From Brevundimonas sp. (GTDB lineage Bacteria; Pseudomonadota; Alphaproteobacteria; Caulobacterales; Caulobacteraceae): DNA of 64,000 bases. Below are positions 8,089-16,602 of this stretch, one piece after another. The stretch covers positions 62,001 through 126,000 of the forward strand of contig NZ_JACESA010000010.1 of the NCBI RefSeq assembly GCF_013912065.1, written 5' to 3'. How positions within the stretch are numbered: position 1 is the first letter of the stretch; every line of letters starts with the position of its first letter. The notes beneath the pieces are model-generated. The model was not told the origin of the DNA. It did not search any database and saw nothing but the letters and a program-made list of their open reading frames with translations. The position numbers were made by a program, and so were the translations under genes.

Positions 8089-8703
8089 TTACTCCGAAGC
8101 CGGCGCCGGGGAAGCCGGTTGTTGCGGCGCCCGGCCCGGACGGCGTTCGCCGCGATGGGCCGGCATGGCGGCGCGACGTTCTTCGGCGGTGACGACGCCG
8201 TTGCGGTCGGCGTCCATCTTGTCGAACCGTTCGCCCAGTTTGGCGGCGACGTCGGAGATCACCACAGGGCCCGCCTGGCGGCCGGGGCCGCGCATCGCAT
8301 GGCGGGGGCCGCCGCGATGACCGGCCCGTTCGGGGCGAGGGCCGCGCTCGCCGCGCGCTTCATGCGCGGCGTCGAACTCGGCGCGGCTGATGGCGCCGTC
8401 GCTGTTCGCGTCCAGCTTGGCGAACCGGGCGTCGGCGCGTTCGGCGCGTCGGGCCTGCATGGCGGTCTCGCGTTCCGCGACGCTGACGGTTCCGTCGCGA
8501 TCGGCGTCGAGCGCCGTCAGGCGGACGACGCGAGCCTCGACGAACTCCGCGCGGGTGATCTGGCCGTCACGGTCGGCGTCGCCGCGCTGGTGATGCGGGG
8601 CCGGGGCGCCGGCGGGGCGGGCCGCAGGCGTCTGGGCCGTGGCGACCCCGGCGACGGCGGCCAGTGCGACGGCGCTGAGGCCGGTCAGAAAGGTCTTTCT
8701 CAT
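8089..8703 (-). CDS. Exported EF-hand protein with four calcium-binding loops
   Basis: 204 residues with a clear signal peptide ending ATAQ. Four EF-hand loops can be read: DADRDGQITRAE, DADRDGTVSVAE, DANSDGAISRAE and DADRNGVVTAEE, each with Asp at loop positions 1, 3 and 5 (Asn in one case) and Glu at 12. Linkers are rich in Arg, Gly and His. Such proteins bind Ca2+ in the periplasm or at the surface. It lies 66 bp upstream of the ECF sigma gene on the same strand, so it may be the first gene of that operon or a target of it. Confidence 0.85.
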   Translation of the reverse strand: MRKTFLTGLSAVALAAVAGVATAQTPAARPAGAPAPHHQRGDADRDGQITRAEFVEARVVRLTALDADRDGTVSVAERETAMQARRAERADARFAKLDANSDGAISRAEFDAAHEARGERGPRPERAGHRGGPRHAMRGPGRQAGPVVISDVAAKLGERFDKMDADRNGVVTAEERRAAMPAHRGERRPGRAPQQPASPAPASE

Positions 8704-8750
8704 CTCGATATCTCCTCGGGCCGCTGGGACGCGGCCTTGACATTGCCCTG

Positions 8751-11672
8751 TCAGGAGATTGAACGCGGCGGTTCCGGATCTCCGTCGCGACCCGCCGGCA
8801 CCGCCCGTTCGAAGGCCTTTCGCGCCCGCGCCCGCAGTTCGGTCAGTTCGGTCTTCAGCGTCTCGAAGTCGGGCGCCCCGGCCGCCTCGGCCAGGCGCAG
8901 CTGGAAGACGCCGGGCTCGGCCTCCGGATCGACCCGGCCCTCGAAGGCGGCGGCCAGCAGATGGGCCAGACGCTGCTGCACCCGCCAGGCCTCGGCCAGA
9001 ACCGGGTCGTCGTGCAGGGCCTCCAGCGTCGAGAGGGTCAGGGGCTGGCCCGCCACGGCGGCCTGGAGCTGACGGAACTGGGCCGCGAACTCGGCGTCCA
9101 CCTGACCGCCCGGCGATAGTTTCAGGTCCCAGAAGCCGTGCGGACGGCGCTCGCGGTCCATCAGTGCGCGCATCCGGCGGATGTCGCCCGCGACGTCGAC
9201 GCCGGGGCGGGGCCGACGCAGGGCGGCCTCGATCGCCGCCGAGACCCTGAGCCCGAAGGCGGGGTCGCTGGCCCAGACCACGCGGGCGCGGGTCAGGACC
9301 ATGAACTCCCAGGTCTCGGCCTCGTGGGCGTAATAGTCGTCGAACCGGGACAGCCGCACCGAGACCGGCCCCTTGGACCCGGTCGGCCGCAGCCGCATGT
9401 CGACCTCGTACAGACCACCCTCGGCGGTGTGGGCCGACAGGGCGGCGATCAGCCGCTGGGTGAAGCGGGCGTAGAAGACGTCAGCGGACCAGCCCTTGAT
9501 CTCGGACGCCGCCTCGGCCGGGGCGTCATAGACGGTCATCAGGTCCAGGTCGGAACCGGCCGTCATCTCGCGCGATCCGGCCTTGCCCAGGGCCACGACG
9601 GCGACGGCGCCGGGGAAGGCGCCGCCCAGACGTTCGGCCTCGGTCAGGGCGGCCGGGGACAGGGTGCGCATGCAGGCGTCGGCAAGGGCCGCATAGGCGC
9701 GGCCGGCGGTTTCCGGTCCGGCGCGGCCGGTCAGGGCGTGGATGCCGATGCGGAACATCTGTTCGCGGTGCAGGCGGCGCACGGCGTTCATGGCGCCTTC
9801 GAAATCCTCGGTCTCGGCCGCCTCACGCAGGATCTGTTCGGTCAGGCCGGTGTCGTCGGACAGGTCGGTCAGGAAGCGGGCGTCCAGCACCCCGTCCAGC
9901 GCCGCCGGCTGACGACCCAGGGTCCGGGCCAGACGGGGGGCGAAGGCCATGACGCCCAGCACCATCTCGAACAGTCTCGGCTGGTTCAGGAACAGGGCCT
10001 GGACCTGGACCCCAGCCGCCAGGCCCGAGAAGAAGACCGCGAACCGGCGGAAGGCGTCGTCCGGCGCGCCCGACCGGGCCAGGGCCTCCAGCAGTCGGGG
10101 CGCCAGGCGGGTGAACAGTTCGCGACCCCTCGCGGTGCGCGTCGCCGGGATCCGGCCGTGGTGCCAGGAACGGATGGTGTCGGCGACGGAGGCGGCCTCG
10201 GAAAAGCCCATCCGGCGCAGGGTCTCCAGGGTCTCGGGATCGTTCTCGACGCCGGTGAAGACCAGGCTGCCATAGGCGGAGTCCAGCTCCTCCCCGCCCT
10301 CGAACAGTTCGCCGTAGCGGGTGTTCACCTGAACCAGCAGGGCCTCGACATGGGCGTCGAAGGCGGCGAGATCGCTCCATCCGGCCAGGGCGGCGACGGC
10401 GGCGCGGCGTTCGGGGTCTTCCGGCAGGCGGTGGGTCTGTTCGTCGTCCAGCATCTGGACCCGGTGTTCCAGCCCGCGCAGTTCGACATAGGCGGCGGAC
10501 AGGGCCTGGGCGACCGAGGCCGGAACATGATCGGCCTCGGACAGGGCGGTCAGGGCCTCAAGCGTGCGCTGGCGGCGCAGGGCGGGGTCGCGGCCGCCCA
10601 GGATCAGCTGCTGGGTCTGGGCGTAGAATTCGATCTCGCGGATGCCGCCCCGGCCCAGTTTCAGATTGGCGCCGGCGGCCTGCAGCCCCTCGCCGGTCTT
10701 GTGGACGTGGATCTGGCGCTTGATGGCCTGGATATCGAGCACGGCGGCGTAGTCGAGGCTGCGTCGCCAGATGAAGGGGCGCAGGGCCTTGACGAAGCGG
10801 GCGGCGGCGCGCGGGTCGCCCAGCACCGGCCGAGCCTTGATGAAGGCCGCCCGCTCCCAGTTCTGGCCGACGCTCTCGTAATAGGCCAGGGCCATCGGCG
10901 CGGCGACCACCGGCGGAGTCGAGGACGGGTCGGGCCGCAGCCGCAGGTCGACGCGGAAAACATAGCCGTCGGCGGTCCGCTCGCTCAGCAGGCCGGCGAT
11001 CCCCTTGCCGACGCGATTGGCGAAGTCCTGCATCTCTTCGCCCTCGCGCAGGGCCAGGCCCATCAGGCGAGGCTCGAAGAAGAGGGAGATGTCGATGTCG
11101 GACGAATAGTTCAGCTCGTCCGCGCCATGCTTGCCCATGGCCAGGCCGAACAGGCCAGGAATGGGGCCGCGCGGATCGTCGGGCGGCGAGACCAGTCGGC
11201 CCCGCGCCCGCTGCTCGGCGGCGACAGCCCGCAGCGCGGCGCGACAGACGGCGTCGGCGAAGGTGGATAGCGCGCCAGTGACCTGATCCAGATCCCAGAC
11301 CCCGCCCAGATCGGCCAGGGCCGTCAGCAGATGCAGGTCGGCCTTCAGCACCCGCAGCGGCGCCCGCACCGCGTCGGGTTCGTCGTCCAGGGCGTCGGTC
11401 TCGGCCAGTATCCGGGCCAGGCCGGCGGCGGGGTCGGTCTCCAGTATCCGACGCAGGTTCGCCGGACGGCGACGCATCAGGCCGGCGAGATAGGGCGAGG
11501 CCCCAGCGACCGGGGCCAGGGCCGGCCAGGCGGCGTCGAGGGTCGCGCGCCATCCGTCGGCGTCTGCGGCCTGGGTCAGGGTCTCCTGCAGGCGTTCGGC
11601 GGCGGCGGAATTGGCGACGGGGCCTGCGGGGCTCAGGATTTCGAACAGGGGTTGGGGCTTGGGATCGGGCAT
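8751..11672 (-). CDS. glnE: Bifunctional glutamine synthetase adenylyltransferase/deadenylase
   Basis: 973 residues, full length for GlnE. It adenylylates and deadenylylates glutamine synthetase in response to PII, tuning nitrogen assimilation. The two nucleotidyltransferase domains are visible: the N-terminal one around GMGKHGADELNYSSDIDIS-like residues (about 190) and the C-terminal one around GSREMTAGSDLDLMTVYD (about 690). Other hallmarks are LGRGGIREIEFYAQ and LRPTGSKGPV. It starts with ATG at 11672 and is preceded by a palindromic repeat that separates it from the histidine-kinase gene, so it is probably transcribed separately or by read-through. Confidence 0.95.
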   Translation of the reverse strand: MPDPKPQPLFEILSPAGPVANSAAAERLQETLTQAADADGWRATLDAAWPALAPVAGASPYLAGLMRRRPANLRRILETDPAAGLARILAETDALDDEPDAVRAPLRVLKADLHLLTALADLGGVWDLDQVTGALSTFADAVCRAALRAVAAEQRARGRLVSPPDDPRGPIPGLFGLAMGKHGADELNYSSDIDISLFFEPRLMGLALREGEEMQDFANRVGKGIAGLLSERTADGYVFRVDLRLRPDPSSTPPVVAAPMALAYYESVGQNWERAAFIKARPVLGDPRAAARFVKALRPFIWRRSLDYAAVLDIQAIKRQIHVHKTGEGLQAAGANLKLGRGGIREIEFYAQTQQLILGGRDPALRRQRTLEALTALSEADHVPASVAQALSAAYVELRGLEHRVQMLDDEQTHRLPEDPERRAAVAALAGWSDLAAFDAHVEALLVQVNTRYGELFEGGEELDSAYGSLVFTGVENDPETLETLRRMGFSEAASVADTIRSWHHGRIPATRTARGRELFTRLAPRLLEALARSGAPDDAFRRFAVFFSGLAAGVQVQALFLNQPRLFEMVLGVMAFAPRLARTLGRQPAALDGVLDARFLTDLSDDTGLTEQILREAAETEDFEGAMNAVRRLHREQMFRIGIHALTGRAGPETAGRAYAALADACMRTLSPAALTEAERLGGAFPGAVAVVALGKAGSREMTAGSDLDLMTVYDAPAEAASEIKGWSADVFYARFTQRLIAALSAHTAEGGLYEVDMRLRPTGSKGPVSVRLSRFDDYYAHEAETWEFMVLTRARVVWASDPAFGLRVSAAIEAALRRPRPGVDVAGDIRRMRALMDRERRPHGFWDLKLSPGGQVDAEFAAQFRQLQAAVAGQPLTLSTLEALHDDPVLAEAWRVQQRLAHLLAAAFEGRVDPEAEPGVFQLRLAEAAGAPDFETLKTELTELRARARKAFERAVPAGRDGDPEPPRSIS

Positions 11673-11686
11673 TCAACTCTTCCGCT

Positions 11687-11794
11687 CATCCCGGCGAAAA
11701 CCGGGACCCAGTGCTTTCGCTCGCCACAGCGTTGGACCACGATCCTGACACGGATCACAAGGCCGCGCGCCCAAAGCACTGGGCCCCCGGGATG
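11687..11794. repeat. Palindromic intergenic element, second copy type
   Basis: Arms CATCCCGG (11687-11694) and CCGGGATG (11787-11794) enclose a second perfect pair, CCCAGTGCTTT (11707-11717) and AAAGCACTGGG (11773-11783). The architecture and the CATTCCGG/CATCCCGG plus ACCCAG core match the larger element at 5486-5659, so both probably belong to one dispersed family. Confidence 0.7.
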
Positions 11795-11805
11795 AACGGA
11801 GAGAA

Positions 11806-13224
11806 CTAACCCTGGCTCGCCGGCGGCAGGACCAGGGCCACGCGCAGTCCCGGCCCGAAACCTTCGTAGGCGCCGGGGCCTTCGTCCAGCACCACCCGGC
11901 CGCCGTGGGCCTCGGCCACCGCCGTGACCAGGGACAGGCCCAGGCCAGAGCCCGGCTCGGTGCGGCTGTTGTCCAAGCGCACGAACCGCTGGACCACCCG
12001 TTCGCGGTCCTCTTCCGGCACGCCCGGCCCGGTGTCCGTCACCGAATATTCGATCTCGCCCGACGACCGTCGCCGCGCCCGCAGTTTCACCGCCCCGCCG
12101 GCCGGGGTGTATTTGATGGCGTTGTCGATCAGATTGGCCAGGGCCTGGGCCAGGAAGGGCTGGTTGCCCTCGATCATCAGGCCGGTCTCGACCTCGGCAG
12201 AGAAGTCGATGGACTTGTCCTCGGCCGCCGGTTCGTAAAGCTCGGCCATGTCGGCGGCCAGTTCCGAGGCGTCCATCAACTTGGGATCCGGCGCGCCCCC
12301 GGCTTGCAGACGGGCGATGGCCAGGACGGTGTTGAAGGTCTTCAGCAGATGGTCGGCCTCGTCCAGGGCGATGCCCAGGGCGTCGACCCCGTCGATCTTG
12401 CCCGCCTCGGCGTCGATCAGGGCCACCTCCAGCTTGGCCCGCATCCGCGTCAGGGGCGAGCGCAGATCGTGGGCGATGGCGTCGCCGGCGTGTCGGATCG
12501 AGGCCATCGATCCCTCCAGCCGATCCAGCATGGTGTTCAGCCCCTGGCCCAGTTCGTCCAGTTCGTCGCCGGTGTGGCGGATCACCGCCCGCTGTTTCAG
12601 GTCGCCGTCCTGCACCGCCTGGACCACGCGGTTCAGCCCGCCCATGGCGCTTTCGACCCGTCGGCTGACGTAGAGGCCGCCCGCCAGGCCCAGCAGCATG
12701 ACCAGGCCCATGGCGCCCCACAGGGCCTGGGTCAGGCGCGACAGATATTCCTCGATCCCGCCGATATCCTCGCCGACGAACAGGGTGTCGCCGCCGGCCA
12801 GCGGCATGATCACGCCGATGGAGCGGCGGTTCTCGACCCGACCGTCCGGATCGGTGCTGGTCAGGCGGAAGGTGCTCCATTCGCCGGCCCCGATCCGGCG
12901 CTGCTCCTGCAGATCGAAAGGCATGACCGACAGATTGCCGGTGACGATCCGGCCGTCCGGCCCGGTCAGCAGATACAGATAGGGACCGCCCCGGATCGTC
13001 CGTTCGACCAGGGCCTGGTTCAGGGCGTCGATTCCCCGCGTCCGATGGATGGCCGTCAGGGCCTCCAGCTCGGTCTCCACATCGGTCCGGGCGCGGGCCT
13101 GGGCCTCGGACGCCGAGGCGAAATAGACATAGGCCAGGATCGCCCCCGCCGCCGCCACGAACAGGGCCAGGAACAGCAGGGTCAGCCGGAAGGGGGTGCG
13201 GCGAAGGAGGGAGGGGAGGCGCAT
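11806..13224 (-). CDS. Membrane sensor histidine kinase with HAMP domain
   Basis: 472 residues. Membrane helices at about 14-35 and 167-186 flank a periplasmic sensing domain; a HAMP linker follows at about 187-240. The phospho-acceptor is His252 in AIAHDLRSPLTRM. The ATP-binding boxes are present: N-box LANLIDNAIKYT, G1 DTGPGVPEEDR and G2 GSGLGLSLV. Its partner should be the OmpR-type regulator at 13699-14370, from which it is separated by a DUF559 cassette. The start ATG at 13224 lies three bases from the cassette gene's stop, and the only purine-rich sequence upstream is inside the cassette's GC repeat. Confidence 0.92.
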   Translation of the reverse strand: MRLPSLLRRTPFRLTLLFLALFVAAAGAILAYVYFASASEAQARARTDVETELEALTAIHRTRGIDALNQALVERTIRGGPYLYLLTGPDGRIVTGNLSVMPFDLQEQRRIGAGEWSTFRLTSTDPDGRVENRRSIGVIMPLAGGDTLFVGEDIGGIEEYLSRLTQALWGAMGLVMLLGLAGGLYVSRRVESAMGGLNRVVQAVQDGDLKQRAVIRHTGDELDELGQGLNTMLDRLEGSMASIRHAGDAIAHDLRSPLTRMRAKLEVALIDAEAGKIDGVDALGIALDEADHLLKTFNTVLAIARLQAGGAPDPKLMDASELAADMAELYEPAAEDKSIDFSAEVETGLMIEGNQPFLAQALANLIDNAIKYTPAGGAVKLRARRRSSGEIEYSVTDTGPGVPEEDRERVVQRFVRLDNSRTEPGSGLGLSLVTAVAEAHGGRVVLDEGPGAYEGFGPGLRVALVLPPASQG

Positions 13225-13226
13225 GG

Positions 13227-13628
13227 TTAAGAGGGTTCTCCCTCCCCCTGCGGGGGAGGGTGGTCGCCGCGCAGCGGCGACCGGGTGGGGCGGGCAAGGC
13301 AAGACGCACGCACGTCCTCGACGATGCGCGCCAACTGGTCCCTGACCATGAGGTTGTCATAGCGCAACGTCACCAACCCCTCTCTCGCGAAGACAGCGTC
13401 GCGAACGCGATCCTGTCTTGCTCGATCTTCGACCAGATGAGAATCGCCGTCCACTTCCACGATCACGCCGCGAGCCCAGCAGAAAAAGTCGAGATAGTAG
13501 CCGCGAAGAGGCGCCTGCCGCCGGAAATGCAGCCCCTCCGACCGAAGGGCGCGTAGGGCGATCCACAGACGGGCTTCGGCGGGCGTCATCGTCTTCCGCA
13601 TCGCGCGGGCTCGAGCAATGATCGCCAT
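13227..13628 (-). CDS. DUF559 endonuclease-like protein in a repeat-flanked cassette
   Basis: 133 residues from the ATG at 13628. The family signature is clear: RKTMTPAEARLWIALR, LHFRRQAPLRGYYLDFFC, and VIVEVDGDSHL followed by the Arg-rich segment. DUF559 is related to the very-short-patch-repair and restriction endonuclease fold; the catalytic acidic pattern D...EVDG is preserved. Its activity is not established. The last residues (HPPPQGEGEPS) are encoded by the flanking GC repeat. The gene and inverted repeats together fill the space between a response-regulator gene and its kinase, which argues for a mobile or domesticated insertion. Confidence 0.82.
   Translation of the reverse strand: MAIIARARAMRKTMTPAEARLWIALRALRSEGLHFRRQAPLRGYYLDFFCWARGVIVEVDGDSHLVEDRARQDRVRDAVFAREGLVTLRYDNLMVRDQLARIVEDVRASCLARPTRSPLRGDHPPPQGEGEPS
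13236..13294. repeat. Left inverted repeat of the DUF559 cassette
   Basis: TTCTCCCTCCCCC, a GC hairpin and GGGTGGTCGCCGCGCAGCGGCGACC form a roughly 55-bp unit. An inverted, slightly shorter copy is at 13638-13689. The left repeat runs into the 3' end of the DUF559 gene. Confidence 0.8.
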
Positions 13629-13637
13629 GTCGCCCTG

Positions 13638-13689
13638 CCCTCCCCACCCGGCCGCTGCGCGGCCACCCTCCCCCGAGGGGGAGGGAGAA
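13638..13689. repeat. Right inverted repeat of the DUF559 cassette
   Basis: Read on the minus strand this is TTCTCCCTCCCCCTCGGGGGAGGG followed by TGGCCGCGCAGCGGCCGGGTGGGG, matching the left copy except for small indels in the two hairpins. It ends 9 bp before the response-regulator stop codon. Confidence 0.8.
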
Positions 13690-13698
13690 TAAATGCCC

Positions 13699-14370
13699 TT
13701 ACGCCTCCAACCGATACCCCGCCCCGCGCACGGTCTGGAGCATGGCCCGGTCGAAGCCCTTGTCGATCTTGGAGCGGAGGCGGCTGATGTGGACGTCGAT
13801 GACATTGGTCTGGGGGTCGAAATGATATTCCCAGACCTTTTCCAGCAACATGGTGCGCGTCACCGACTGGCCGGCGTGGCGCATCAGGAACTCCAGCAGC
13901 TGGAACTCGCGCGGTTGCAGGTCGATCTCGGTGGCCCCGCGATGCACGGTGCGGGCGATCAGGTTCATCTCTAGGTCCCCGACCTTGAGCACGGTCTGGA
14001 CACCGCCGGTCTCGCGCCGGCGGGCCAGGGCCTCGACCCGCGCGATCAGTTCGGCGAAGGCGTAGGGCTTGACCAGATAGTCGTCGGCGCCGGCCTTCAG
14101 GCCCGTGACCCGGTCCTCGACCTCGCCCAGGGCGGACAGGAACAGGACCGGGGTCTGGTCCCCGCCCTTACGGACGGTCTCGACCATGCCGACGCCGTCG
14201 AGGCGCGGCATCATCCGGTCGACGACATAGACGTCATAGCCGCCCTTCTGGGTCTCCAGCAGGCCGAAGGCGCCGTCCACCGCATGGGTCACCTCATGGC
14301 CGGCCTCGGACAGGCCCCGCACCATGGCCGTCGCCGCCTCGGCGTCGTCCTCGACCACCAGAATCCGCAT
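13699..14370 (-). CDS. OmpR-family response regulator
   Basis: 223 residues. The receiver domain shows VVEDD at the start, the phospho-acceptor Asp51 in VVDRMMPRLDG and Lys in VKPYAF. A winged-helix DNA-binding domain follows from about 128, with LQPREFQLLEFLMRH and the recognition region VIDVHISRLRSKID. The ATG at 14370 follows GGAGGGGTTTG; a TTG one codon upstream is not needed. It most likely pairs with the kinase at 11806-13224. A strong hairpin separates it from degP, so the two-component genes have their own promoter or rely on read-through. Confidence 0.92.
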   Translation of the reverse strand: MRILVVEDDAEAATAMVRGLSEAGHEVTHAVDGAFGLLETQKGGYDVYVVDRMMPRLDGVGMVETVRKGGDQTPVLFLSALGEVEDRVTGLKAGADDYLVKPYAFAELIARVEALARRRETGGVQTVLKVGDLEMNLIARTVHRGATEIDLQPREFQLLEFLMRHAGQSVTRTMLLEKVWEYHFDPQTNVIDVHISRLRSKIDKGFDRAMLQTVRGAGYRLEA

Positions 14371-14393
14371 CAAACCCCTCCCGGAATCAAAAC

Positions 14394-14421
14394 CGCCGCC
14401 GATGGTATCCCATCGGCGGCG
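14394..14421 (-). terminator. Rho-independent terminator of the degP gene
   Basis: A perfect 12-bp stem, CGCCGCCGATGG (14394-14405) with CCATCGGCGGCG (14410-14421), has a four-base loop. On the minus strand it is followed by TTTT and lies 34 bp after the degP stop, just before the response-regulator gene. Confidence 0.85.
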
Positions 14422-14454
14422 ATTCAGTGAGTTAAGCCTTGGTCAGAATGCCGA

Positions 14455-15990
14455 TCAGTTCTTCGGCAGTTCGAGAACGACCGAGGTCGCGCCGTTCGGC
14501 GTCCGGACCATGAGCAGCACGCCGGGGCGGCCCGCGCCACGTGCGGCGGTGATGGCCCTCTCGAGATCGGCAGGGGAGTTGACGACCTGGTTGTTGGCGC
14601 GCTGGATGACCGCACCGGCCGGAATGCCCAGTTGCGCGGCCTTGGAGCCAGGGACGGTCTCGACGACAACCACGCCCTCGACATCCGTCGGCAGACCGTA
14701 ACGCTGGCGCACGGCGGGCGTCAGGGACGCCACCTTCATGCCCTCGACCGTCGAGTTGGCTGTCGCTCCCGGCGTCGCGGAAGGACCGCCCTCGCGCGTC
14801 GAGGAATCCAGCTCTTCATCCGACGGCCGCTTGACGGCGCGGATCGCGATCTCCTGACGTCGACCGTCACGGAAGACGGTGAAGCGAACGGTCTGACCGA
14901 CATCGGTGGCCGCCACCATCCGACGGAGTTCCGAGGATCCGTCGATATCGCGACCGTTCACCTGAATGACGACGTCTCCGACCTGGACACCAGCCCGCTC
15001 GGCCGGGCCGTCCGCAGTCACCTCTCCGACATAGGCGCCCTTGATGCTGGCGGGCAGGCCTAGGGCTTCCGCCGCACCATCCGGCAGATTCTGGATGGCG
15101 ACGCCGACATAGCCGCGCTCGATCGTCTGGCCCTGCATCAGGCGGGACGTGACGGACTTGGCGACCTCGGCGGGGATGGCGAAGCCGATGCCGACCGAGG
15201 AGCCGGTCGGCGAATAGATGGCCGAGTTCACGCCGATCACGCGGCCGTGGATGTCGAAGGTCGGGCCGCCGGAGTTGCCCCGATTGATGGCGGCGTCGAT
15301 CTGGATGTACTCGTTGTATCCGGTCGGATCGATGTCGCGGGCCTTGGCCGAGACGATGCCGGCCGTGGCGGTGCCGCCCAGGCCGAAGGGATTGCCCACG
15401 GCGATGACCCAGTCGCCGACGCGCGGCTCGGCCGTCTCTTCGAAGCTGACGTATTTGAAGTCATCGCCCTCGACCTTGATCACGGCGAGGTCGGTGCCGG
15501 GGTCGCGGCCGATCAGACGGGCCGGCAGTTCGCGGCCGTCCGACATCTTGACCTTGATCTCGGTGGCGTCGGCGACGACGTGATTGTTGGTGACGATGAA
15601 GCCGTCCTGGGAGATGAAGAAACCCGAGCCGGCGCCCTGGGTCGTCTGGGGTTCGACGTCCTCGCCCTGGCCGCCGCGCCCCTGGGGCGGCACGAACTGG
15701 AACGGCAAGCCGGGGATCTGGAAGACGCCGCCCTGGGGCTGGTCGACCTTGACCGTCACGTCGATCTGGACGACGGCCGGCGCGACCTGATCGAAGATGT
15801 TGGCGAAACTGTTGGGCGCGCCGGGCGGAGGGGTGAAGCTGTCGCCATTGGCGGGGACCGGGCTGATCCGGTTCACCGCCTGGGGCTCGGCGTGGGCGCC
15901 GGGCCAGCTGATGACGCCGCCCGCGGTCGCCGCCGCCGCGAGGGTGAGGCCGGCCGCGGCCCCGAGAATGAACTCTTTACGCTTCAGCAT
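14455..15990 (-). CDS. degP: Periplasmic serine protease of the Do/DegP (HtrA) family
   Basis: 511 residues. A Gly/Ala-rich signal or anchor segment at about 8-30 exports it. The trypsin-like catalytic triad is His137 (TNNHVVAD), Asp167 (DPGTDLAVIKV) and Ser240 (NRGNSGGPTF). Two PDZ domains follow: the first near residues 290-380 (YVGVAIQNLP, AGVQVGDVVIQVNG), the second near 420-505 (VVVVETVPGSKAAQLGIPAGAVI). Such proteases and chaperones remove damaged envelope proteins. The gene stands upstream of a two-component system, a neighbourhood that fits envelope-stress control, but the regulation is inferred. DegQ is an equally valid name. Confidence 0.94.
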   Translation of the reverse strand: MLKRKEFILGAAAGLTLAAAATAGGVISWPGAHAEPQAVNRISPVPANGDSFTPPPGAPNSFANIFDQVAPAVVQIDVTVKVDQPQGGVFQIPGLPFQFVPPQGRGGQGEDVEPQTTQGAGSGFFISQDGFIVTNNHVVADATEIKVKMSDGRELPARLIGRDPGTDLAVIKVEGDDFKYVSFEETAEPRVGDWVIAVGNPFGLGGTATAGIVSAKARDIDPTGYNEYIQIDAAINRGNSGGPTFDIHGRVIGVNSAIYSPTGSSVGIGFAIPAEVAKSVTSRLMQGQTIERGYVGVAIQNLPDGAAEALGLPASIKGAYVGEVTADGPAERAGVQVGDVVIQVNGRDIDGSSELRRMVAATDVGQTVRFTVFRDGRRQEIAIRAVKRPSDEELDSSTREGGPSATPGATANSTVEGMKVASLTPAVRQRYGLPTDVEGVVVVETVPGSKAAQLGIPAGAVIQRANNQVVNSPADLERAITAARGAGRPGVLLMVRTPNGATSVVLELPKN

Positions 15991-16012
15991 CGTGGTCCTT
16001 GCGATCTTCTGT

Positions 16013-16030
16013 CGGGGCGAAACCGCCCCG
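16013..16030. terminator. Possible terminator hairpin after ccmH
   Basis: CGGGGCG (16013-16019) pairs with CGCCCCG (16024-16030) around AAAC. It lies in the 105-bp gap between the ccmH stop and the degP start; no T-run follows, so it may equally be part of the degP leader. Confidence 0.35.
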
Positions 16031-16095
16031 TCTTCGCGATTGATATAGGCCGAACGGCCCTGGCGCCAATTCCGGCGTTCGATGGATGGTCCTGA

Positions 16096-16602
16096 CTAGC
16101 GCCCGTCGTGAGGCGAGGTTGCGTCAGGATCGCGGCGAAGCTTCTCATTTCGGAGAATGTCCGCCAGCCGATCTTCCTCCTCCGGCGAAAGCGGCGCAAC
16201 CTCGGTCGTCGAGCGGCGCGCGCGCAGCCCCAGAACCGCCCCTGCCAGCACGACCAGAAGCAGCGGACCGAACCACAACAGCCAGGTTCCGACCCGCACC
16301 GGGGGGGTGAACAGGACATAGTCGCCGAAGCGGCGCACCAGATCCCGACGCACCGCCTGGTCGGAAGCGCCGGCGGCGATCTGTTCGCGGATCAGGCGGC
16401 GCATGTCGCCGGCCACGCCCGCCGGACTGTCGGCGATGGCCTCGTGCTGGCAGACCACGCAGCGGACATCCTCGAACAGGGCCTGGGCGCGGGCCTCCTG
16501 GGCCGGATCGGTCAGCGGACGGTCGGGGGCGGCGGCCGGTTCGGCGGCCGTCAGCATCAGGGCCAGGAGCGGCGCGGCCAGGAGGATCGCAAGCCGCCTC
16601 AT
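16096..16602 (-). CDS. ccmH: Cytochrome c maturation protein CcmH
   Basis: 168 residues. An N-terminal signal precedes the periplasmic domain carrying the redox motif CVVCQ within FEDVRCVVCQHEAIADS (about residue 48-52), which reduces or holds apocytochrome CXXCH cysteines for haem attachment. GDYVLFTPPV and a C-terminal membrane helix (WLLWFGPLLLVVLAGAVLGL) complete the usual CcmH/CycL fold. Its start overlaps the ccmF stop by four bases. It is the last gene of the ccm operon. Confidence 0.94.
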   Translation of the reverse strand: MRRLAILLAAPLLALMLTAAEPAAAPDRPLTDPAQEARAQALFEDVRCVVCQHEAIADSPAGVAGDMRRLIREQIAAGASDQAVRRDLVRRFGDYVLFTPPVRVGTWLLWFGPLLLVVLAGAVLGLRARRSTTEVAPLSPEEEDRLADILRNEKLRRDPDATSPHDGR

